The notes under the pieces are model-generated. The model was not told where the DNA came from. It worked only from the letters and a program-made list of their open reading frames with translations, and ran no database searches. This document shows positions 13,529-18,432 of a stretch of DNA of 18,432 nt, in pieces. A program made the translations under genes and the position numbers. This DNA is from an uncultured Lachnospiraceae bacterium (GTDB taxonomy: Bacteria > Bacillota > Clostridia > Lachnospirales > Lachnospiraceae), in the NCBI GenBank assembly GCA_947176785.1, contig CAMWSA010000030.1, positions 1 through 18,432 on the forward strand, read 5' to 3'. Numbering within the stretch: the stretch's first letter is position 1; each line of letters opens with the position of its first letter.

Positions 13529-15073
13529 ATGAAAAAACTGGTTTTGATCGCAGAATGGATTGTAGCTGTATTTGGCACTGCTGTGGGTGCCGTCCTTTTG
13601 GCGGAAAAGGTATTTTACTCTTTTGATGATATATCTGAAAAGTATTGTTTTAACTTGCAACATGTGGTGTTGGGGTGTCTGATCTATCTGGCCCTTTTTG
13701 TGCTGGTAAATATATTGTGCAGCAGGATTCCCTCGGTCAGAGGGCATCTTGCTGCACATATTGCCGTGACGCTTATTTTTGAAGTCGCTTTTTGCCTGTC
13801 CCTGATCCTTGGGTCTCGCATATATTTTGGCTCTGATCCGGGAGCGGTCTATAATTTGGCAGTTCGGTTTATGCATGGTGATTATAGCGCAGTAATCCCC
13901 AAAGATTCCTACCTTGCAATATGGCCCCAGCAGTACGGGATTATTTTTATTTACGAAGTGATTATGAGGATTCTGGGCAAAACAAACGGGATGATCATTC
14001 AATTCATGAACGGTATGCTGGTGGTATTGGCTACATTGGCAGGATTCGGCATCTTGTGGAAGATATCGCCAAAAAGATCCTCGGTAACGGCTTACAGCCT
14101 GTTATGGATTGGCTTCTTTCCGTTTTTTTTCCATGTTACTTCTTCATATGGGGATGTACCGGCCACATGCTTGAGCTTGATGGCGGTCTATTGCATGATA
14201 CAGGCGTTTGAACCTGTCGGGCACAGGAAGCTGTGGATGACTGCAGCATCCGCAGCGATTATTTTTGCTTGTATTTTTAAGAAAAATGCACTTATATGCT
14301 TAGTGGCGATTATGTTGGTTTCCATAGTTATGGTACTGAAAGAATTTGAGATCAGGAAAGTCCTGTGGCTGCTTTTGACTTTTATCTTGGCGGTAGAGGC
14401 GGTGCCTTTCATCCAAAAGACCTATGAGATCAGGGCAGGGCAGGAGAGCGGAGGCGGGATACCGATGCTCTCTTTTGTTGCGATGAGCATGCAGGAAGGT
14501 CTGGGAGGGCCTGGATCTTGGAACGGATATCATTCAGACCTGTTTCTTAGAATGGACTATGACCCCGATGCTACAGCCGCACAATCCAGGGAAGATATAC
14601 GGAAATCTCTCAAGGGCTTTATGGATGATCCCAAGTATATGTTAGATTTTTATACGGCAAAAGTTGCATATCAGTGGACGGAGGGAAGCTTTAACGGTGT
14701 AAGAGAAATGGAAAATGCCTTTGGAGCGGATGGCAGGTCTCCATGGGTTACATGCATTATAGACGGACCTGCCCGCGCCGTTTTCATAAGGATTGCGAAT
14801 TGGCATCAAAGTGTGGTGTATGTGGCATTTATGGTATCCATGATCTTGCTGCTGAAGGATCAAAGACAGAAAAAATTTTTTTGTTTAGGGAAGATGTATT
14901 TAACGGTGATGGTCATTGGCGGCTTTCTTTTTTGCCTGATCTGGGAAAGCGCATCCAGATATGTGATGATGTATTATGCTATGATGCTGCCGATGGCGGC
15001 GGAGGCCGTGGCAAGAGTGTATGAAGCGTTTACTGACTTTCGCGGCATCCGGGAAGCGTTTCACAACAAATAG
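13529..15073 (+). CDS. Polytopic membrane protein, GT39-like glycosyltransferase
   Basis: A 514-residue protein with about eleven hydrophobic segments. An external loop after the third segment contains SRIYFGSDPGAVYNLAVRF and is followed by WPQQYGIIFIYEVIMRI. A large soluble loop lies at about 295-415 (from EIRAGQESGGGIP to FGADGRSPW). This layout fits the GT-C fold of family 39 and related mannosyl or undecaprenyl-phosphate-sugar transferases, which move sugars from lipid carriers onto envelope polymers. An acidic residue in the first external loop (SDP) may be catalytic. The ribosome binding site (AAGGGGA at 13510-13516) is 12 bases from the ATG, so it is rather distant. The base composition is clearly more A+T-rich than ctpA before it, which suggests insertion into the ctpA-uvrB region. 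The substrate is unknown. Confidence 0.7.
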   Translation: MKKLVLIAEWIVAVFGTAVGAVLLAEKVFYSFDDISEKYCFNLQHVVLGCLIYLALFVLVNILCSRIPSVRGHLAAHIAVTLIFEVAFCLSLILGSRIYFGSDPGAVYNLAVRFMHGDYSAVIPKDSYLAIWPQQYGIIFIYEVIMRILGKTNGMIIQFMNGMLVVLATLAGFGILWKISPKRSSVTAYSLLWIGFFPFFFHVTSSYGDVPATCLSLMAVYCMIQAFEPVGHRKLWMTAASAAIIFACIFKKNALICLVAIMLVSIVMVLKEFEIRKVLWLLLTFILAVEAVPFIQKTYEIRAGQESGGGIPMLSFVAMSMQEGLGGPGSWNGYHSDLFLRMDYDPDATAAQSREDIRKSLKGFMDDPKYMLDFYTAKVAYQWTEGSFNGVREMENAFGADGRSPWVTCIIDGPARAVFIRIANWHQSVVYVAFMVSMILLLKDQRQKKFFCLGKMYLTVMVIGGFLFCLIWESASRYVMMYYAMMLPMAAEAVARVYEAFTDFRGIREAFHNK

Positions 15074-15074
15074 G

Positions 15075-15103
15075 TTGTTCAAATGATTTAAGCAGACTAT
15101 AAT
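15075..15103 (+). promoter_or_regulatory. Promoter with a consensus -10 box after the GT39-like gene
   Basis: TTGTTC (15075-15080), 17-base spacer, TATAAT (15098-15103). It begins right at the stop codon of the GT39-like gene and points to the lipoprotein gene, giving a leader of about 250 bases. Confidence 0.65.
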
Positions 15104-15180
15104 ACCTATTATTTCCATGATACAACTCTCGGATGCGGTAGCAGACGTGGAGAAACAGGACCGGCCGGAAGCTTTTGGCA

Positions 15181-15210
15181 TATTGAGAAAAATGTAAGAA
15201 TTTCTCAATA
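15181..15210 (+). other. 10-bp hairpin in the lipoprotein gene leader
   Basis: TATTGAGAAA (15181-15190) pairs perfectly with TTTCTCAATA (15201-15210) around a 10-base loop. It has no T-run, so it is not a terminator. It may be a structural part of a regulated leader or a small RNA. The rest of 15104-15347 shows no clear gene. Confidence 0.45.
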
Positions 15211-15359
15211 AAATCAAAAGGCAATGCACAGGAATTACGAAAACATGCCTTTTCCCTCTCTGATACAATACGGACAGGCTTGCGGTATTTGGAGGCCGGA
15301 AGGGAAGAAGCGGCGTCTGGATATTCCGAGAGCATACTACGATAATTAAGGAGGCATTT

Positions 15360-15920
15360 ATGAAACTAAAAAAGGCAATGTTATTGTTGGGGGCTGTGTG
15401 TGTATTGAATACGATGGTTGTGGGGTGTGGTTCCAACCCTGAATCTGCAGCTGACACAGAAGAAATCCAGACAGGTGAAGCATTACCGGAGGAATCAAAT
15501 GATGCGGCGAGAACTGTGGAGTCTGATTCCCGGCAGGAAACGGATCAGGGAGAAGCTGCTGATGCGAAAACAACAGAAACGAACGATATGGGATCAACAA
15601 TGCCGGAGACTACGGAAGAGGATGAAAAAGCTTCTCCGGAAAATGAGGAAAACATAGCAGGTGATCCTATGGTCGGAATTGTCGAGAGTTATGAAGGCAA
15701 TATTATCGCGATCAAAGATCCTGATGATGACATGCTCTATTATTTTTCCACTGAGAATGCTCAGATCTTAGAAGGGTTATCTGCAGAGAATGCGCAGGTA
15801 GTGGAAGGAGGCTCCCCGATTGCTTTGGGCGATAAAGTAGAGATCAGTTACCGGGGAACACTTGATGACGAAGCGCATCCATCTGAAGCCGTGAAAATTG
15901 TAGTGATCAAAGTTGAATAA
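15360..15920 (+). CDS. Small lipoprotein with acidic linker and C-terminal beta domain
   Basis: A 186-residue secreted lipoprotein. The signal peptide (MKLKKAMLLLGAVCVLNTMV) ends at a VVGC lipobox with the lipidated Cys at residue 23. Residues 24-100 are a disordered, acidic stretch rich in Glu, Asp, Thr and Ala. Residues 101-186 form a compact domain (MVGIVESYEGNIIAIKDPDD, later DKVEISYRGTLDDE and KIVVIKVE), which looks like a small beta barrel or OB-like fold and is common in clostridial lipoproteins of unknown function. AAGGAGG (15348-15354) is 5 bases before the ATG. It is followed by a strong terminator, so it is a single-gene unit under the promoter at 15075. No function can be assigned. 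Confidence 0.82.
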   Translation: MKLKKAMLLLGAVCVLNTMVVGCGSNPESAADTEEIQTGEALPEESNDAARTVESDSRQETDQGEAADAKTTETNDMGSTMPETTEEDEKASPENEENIAGDPMVGIVESYEGNIIAIKDPDDDMLYYFSTENAQILEGLSAENAQVVEGGSPIALGDKVEISYRGTLDDEAHPSEAVKIVVIKVE

Positions 15921-15945
15921 ATTTGCAAAGCTATTGTGTCCTCAC

Positions 15946-15981
15946 ACAAAAATCCCATCGCTAAAGCAATGGGATTTTTGT
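15946..15981. terminator. Strong bidirectional intrinsic terminator
   Basis: ACAAAAATCCCAT (15946-15958) pairs perfectly with ATGGGATTTTTGT (15969-15981), 13 bp, with a short inner CGCTAAAGCA loop. The 3' arm carries five Ts; on the other strand the same is true, so it can stop transcription in both directions. Confidence 0.88.
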
Positions 15982-15985
15982 AGTT

Positions 15986-16078
15986 ATACCAGGACTTCTG
16001 GCCCTGCGTGTTGGAGGATTAATTCAGAGACAGTTAAAATGCGTGCAAAGCGGGAGCAGCCTTAACAGCTCCTGGTAT
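15986..16078. repeat. Inverted repeat ATACCAGGA/TCCTGGTAT enclosing a possible structured segment
   Basis: ATACCAGGA (15986-15994) is complementary to TCCTGGTAT (16070-16078), 75 bases apart. A smaller hairpin, GGAGC/GCTCC, lies near its right end, and GCCG/CGGC follows at about 16084-16098. It could be a folded RNA or an element end. No known RNA family is recognised. Confidence 0.3.
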
Positions 16079-16197
16079 GTAGAGCCGGTTCTAACGGCCA
16101 AAGTGATCCGGGCGAGTCCGGTAGATGGAATAGGGCTTTCCAAAGCAGAAAAGCCACAGCAGAAATCAGGATCCGAAATGCAAAGGAATTCATAACA

Positions 16198-16554
16198 ATG
16201 AATGTTTATGCTGATAATAGAGGTATCATAGCAGATGGTGTACCGGAAATAGAAGCGTATATGAAAGAAGTATTACCAAACCCGGAAGAGATAGAAAGCT
16301 TTAAAACGGAATTGTTGGGGATTGTAATAGACGTAACAGAATTTCTTCCGGATACAGCGCATAAAAGAACAAAAGTTCGATATTGTATCTATACAAATTT
16401 AGAGATTTGTGGTAAGATAAAAAAGTTCTTTCAGTGCTGCTTAGTCCATATGAAATTACAGAGGTGCGCTGAATTGCAAAAACAGCAAATTGTGAACGGG
16501 ATTCGTCGTGGAGTTGTTTTTCCCCCATTTGAGTCAAAGCCACGACGAAAATAA
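16198..16554 (+). CDS. Hypothetical protein, 118 aa, possibly a degenerate gene
   Basis: ATG 16198 follows AAAGGA (16182-16187) by 10 bases. The first 60 residues look protein-like and acidic (GVPEIEAYMKEVLPNPEEIE). The last 45 residues (CGKIKKFFQCC and onward, ending PFESKPRRK) look like translated non-coding DNA: they contain the LexA-box-like palindrome's downstream region, a possible promoter and part of a terminator arm. The frame is also open upstream of the ATG back to a TAA near 16063, with protein-like codons, so this may be the tail of a longer gene that lost its start. I do not recognise the family. A real gene would have to share its 3' half with the control region of uvrB, which is unusual. 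Confidence 0.35.
   Translation: MNVYADNRGIIADGVPEIEAYMKEVLPNPEEIESFKTELLGIVIDVTEFLPDTAHKRTKVRYCIYTNLEICGKIKKFFQCCLVHMKLQRCAELQKQQIVNGIRRGVVFPPFESKPRRK
16366..16379 (+). promoter_or_regulatory. Candidate LexA (DinR) box upstream of uvrB
   Basis: AGAACAAAAGTTCG contains GAAC-N4-GTTC, the core of the Firmicutes LexA/DinR operator. It lies about 240 bases before the uvrB start. A weak promoter, TATACA (16390-16395), 17-base spacer, TAAGAT (16413-16418), follows directly. uvrB is a known SOS gene in Firmicutes, which supports the assignment. The distance to the gene and the weak promoter boxes lower confidence. Confidence 0.5.
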
Positions 16555-16575
16555 AATGCTCCACGACGATTTTTT
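16502..16575 (+). terminator. Competing hairpins with a T-run just before uvrB
   Basis: One 5' arm (TTCGTCGTGGAG, 16502-16513) can pair with either of two downstream copies of CCACGACGA. Pairing with 16559-16569 gives an 11-bp stem directly followed by six Ts (16570-16575), a terminator-like form with a 45-base loop. Pairing with 16540-16549 gives a 10-bp stem with a 28-base loop and no T-run. The two forms exclude each other. It may simply end the upstream transcript, or act as an attenuator for uvrB if transcription starts at the LexA-box region. Confidence 0.55.
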
Positions 16576-16620
16576 GCCTGATACGCATCTTTTTTACTAT
16601 GAATTTTGGAGGTGGCTTTT

Positions 16621-18432
16621 GTGCAAAATGAACAAAAAATCTTCAAGCTCCACTCGGAATACGCCCCCACCGGCGACCAGCCGCAGGCGATAGAAGCCCT
16701 TGTCAAAGGGTTCCGGGAGGGCAACCAGTTTCAGACCCTGCTGGGCGTAACCGGTTCCGGCAAGACCTTCACCATGGCAAACGTCATCGCCGCCCTGAAC
16801 AAGCCCACATTGGTTATAGCGCACAATAAGACCCTGGCCGGGCAGCTTTACGGCGAGTTCAAGGAATTTTTCCCGGAAAATGCAGTAGAATACTTTGTGT
16901 CCTATTATGATTACTACCAGCCGGAGGCCTATGTGCCATCGTCGGACACCTATATCGCCAAGGACTCGTCCGTCAATGACGAGATCGACAAGCTGCGGCT
17001 GTCCGCCACGGCATCCCTGTCTGAGCGCAGGGATGTGATTGTGGTGGCCAGCGTGTCCTGTATCTATGGACTGGGCAGTCCGGATGATTACCAGGAGATG
17101 ATTGTATCCCTGCGTCCGGGCATGGTCAAGGATAGGGACCAGGTGCTAAGAGAACTGGTGGACATCCAGTATGACCGCAACGACATGGACTTACAGAGGG
17201 GCACATTCCGGGTGCGGGGGGATGTGGTGGAGATCTACCCGGCCCAGGGCGGCGACTATCTGATCCGGGTGGAATTTTTCGGGGATGAGATCGACAGGAT
17301 TTCCGAGGTGGAGCCTCTGACGGGCAAGGCCCATGCGGTGCTGAACCATATCTCCATATTTCCGGCCTCCCACTATGTGGTGGCGGCGGAGAAGATCAAG
17401 CGGGCCTGCGACAATATAGAACTCGAACTGGAGGAGAGGGTGCGCTTTTTCAAGGGGGAGGACAAGCTGATCGAGGCCCAGCGGATCGCCGAGCGCACCA
17501 ACTTCGATGTGGAGATGCTGCGGGAAGCGGGATTTTGTTCCGGCATAGAGAACTATTCCCGGCATCTGAGCGGCACAAAGCCGGGGGAGCCTCCCAAATG
17601 CCTGATGGATTATTTTGGGGATGATTACCTGATCATCATAGACGAGTCCCACATGACGATACCCCAGATCGGTGCCATGTATGCCGGGGACAGATCCCGC
17701 AAGACCACGCTGGTGGACTATGGGTTTCGGCTGCCCTCGGCGCTGGACAACCGGCCGCTGAATTTCTCGGAGTTTGAGGCCCATATAGATCAGATTCTGT
17801 GTGTGTCCGCCACCCCGGCGAAATATGAGGAGGAACATGAACTGCTGCGGGCGGAGCAGATTATTCGGCCCACGGGCCTTTTGGACCCCCAGGTGGATGT
17901 GCGGCCGGTGGACGGCCAGGTGGATGACCTGATCGGAGAGATCAACCGGGAGGTGGAAAAGCACAACAAAGTGTTGATTACCACCCTGACCAAGCGCATG
18001 GCCGAGGATCTCACCGACTATATGAAGGAAGTGGGAATCCGGGTAAAATATCTCCACTCGGATATTGATACCCTGGAGCGGGCGGAAATCATCCGGGACA
18101 TGCGTCTGGACGTGTTTGATGTGCTGGTGGGCATCAATCTGCTCCGAGAGGGACTGGATATCCCGGAGATTACCCTGGTGGCTATTTTAGACGCGGATAA
18201 AGAGGGATTTTTGCGCAGCGGCACATCTCTGATCCAGACCATCGGGCGTGCGGCCCGGAATGCGGACGGGCATGTAATTATGTATGCGGATGTGATCACG
18301 GATTCCATGCGTATGGCTATCGACGAGACCAATCGCCGCCGGGCCATCCAGACCGCCTATAACAAGGCCCACGGCATCACTCCCCGGACTATCAAGAAGG
18401 CAGTGCGGGAGCTGATCAGTATCTCCAGGGAG
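16621..18432 (+). CDS. uvrB: UvrABC excision nuclease subunit B, 3' end cut by the window
   Basis: DNA damage recognition and strand-opening subunit of nucleotide excision repair; it receives damaged DNA from UvrA and recruits UvrC. 604 codons are visible of about 660-680. The start is GTG 16621, set by frame and by GGAGG (16608-16612) 8 bases upstream; the nearby ATG at 16628 is in another frame. The Walker A is GVTGSGKT (residues 42-49). The beta-hairpin region around YYDYYQPEAYVPSSDTY inserts between the DNA strands. The helicase motif II is DESH (341-344, in DESHMTIPQIG), and motif VI is QTIGRAARN. The C-terminal UVR motif that binds UvrC lies beyond the window. uvrA usually follows uvrB in this group; that cannot be seen here. 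Confidence 0.97.
   Translation, partial: MQNEQKIFKLHSEYAPTGDQPQAIEALVKGFREGNQFQTLLGVTGSGKTFTMANVIAALNKPTLVIAHNKTLAGQLYGEFKEFFPENAVEYFVSYYDYYQPEAYVPSSDTYIAKDSSVNDEIDKLRLSATASLSERRDVIVVASVSCIYGLGSPDDYQEMIVSLRPGMVKDRDQVLRELVDIQYDRNDMDLQRGTFRVRGDVVEIYPAQGGDYLIRVEFFGDEIDRISEVEPLTGKAHAVLNHISIFPASHYVVAAEKIKRACDNIELELEERVRFFKGEDKLIEAQRIAERTNFDVEMLREAGFCSGIENYSRHLSGTKPGEPPKCLMDYFGDDYLIIIDESHMTIPQIGAMYAGDRSRKTTLVDYGFRLPSALDNRPLNFSEFEAHIDQILCVSATPAKYEEEHELLRAEQIIRPTGLLDPQVDVRPVDGQVDDLIGEINREVEKHNKVLITTLTKRMAEDLTDYMKEVGIRVKYLHSDIDTLERAEIIRDMRLDVFDVLVGINLLREGLDIPEITLVAILDADKEGFLRSGTSLIQTIGRAARNADGHVIMYADVITDSMRMAIDETNRRRAIQTAYNKAHGITPRTIKKAVRELISISRE

Noticed and set aside
12179..14002. 607-codon open frame on the minus strand
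   Set aside because: It lies opposite ctpA and the start of the GT39-like gene, both of which have clear family motifs. Its product is rich in His, Gln and Leu as expected for an antisense shadow.
17191..18057. 288-codon minus-strand frame opposite uvrB
   Set aside because: Antisense shadow of a strongly conserved gene, rich in His, Gly and Leu.

Overview
The window looks like the chromosome of a Gram-positive Clostridia, most likely Lachnospiraceae. The evidence is strong GGAGG-type ribosome binding sites, mixed GC content, ftsE-ftsX joined to a secreted M23 peptidase, a YjfB-type motility protein, a CvfB-type S1 protein and an acyl-ACP thioesterase. This placement is inferred from gene content; there is no rRNA or other marker gene.

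Left part (1-2940): visibly A+T-richer and accessory in character. A small membrane protein, a GTPase with a DUF697-like hydrophobic tail, and a second small membrane protein form a same-strand cluster. The third gene is broken by one base in an A6 run. A terminator-like hairpin follows. Then comes about 1 kb of decayed DNA with at least one clear frameshifted gene relic on the minus strand.

Middle part (2940-13462): dense, co-oriented, G+C-richer housekeeping genes. In order they are a lipoprotein amidase with a Pro/Ser/Gln repeat linker, an acyl-ACP thioesterase behind a long leader with a 19-bp hairpin, a CvfB-like S1 protein overlapping a CPBP-family membrane protease, a YjfB-like protein with its own promoter and terminator, a CdaR/PucR-type regulator, and then ftsE, ftsX, an M23 peptidase with an N-terminal coiled coil, and an S41 processing peptidase (ctpA). 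FtsEX and the M23 protein most likely work together: the ABC complex would control peptidoglycan cleavage outside the membrane at division. The amidase, M23 peptidase and CtpA give the region a cell-envelope theme.

Right part (13463-18432): a lower-GC stretch holds a polytopic GT39-like membrane protein, a small lipoprotein, a strong bidirectional terminator and a probably degenerate ORF. uvrB follows with a GTG start and runs off the window end. A LexA-box-like palindrome and a set of competing hairpins lie upstream of uvrB. I found no CRISPR array, rRNA, tRNA or intact insertion sequence. The most unusual items are the GTPase/small-membrane-protein cluster with its homopolymer frameshift, the leader of the thioesterase gene, and the competing-hairpin region before uvrB.
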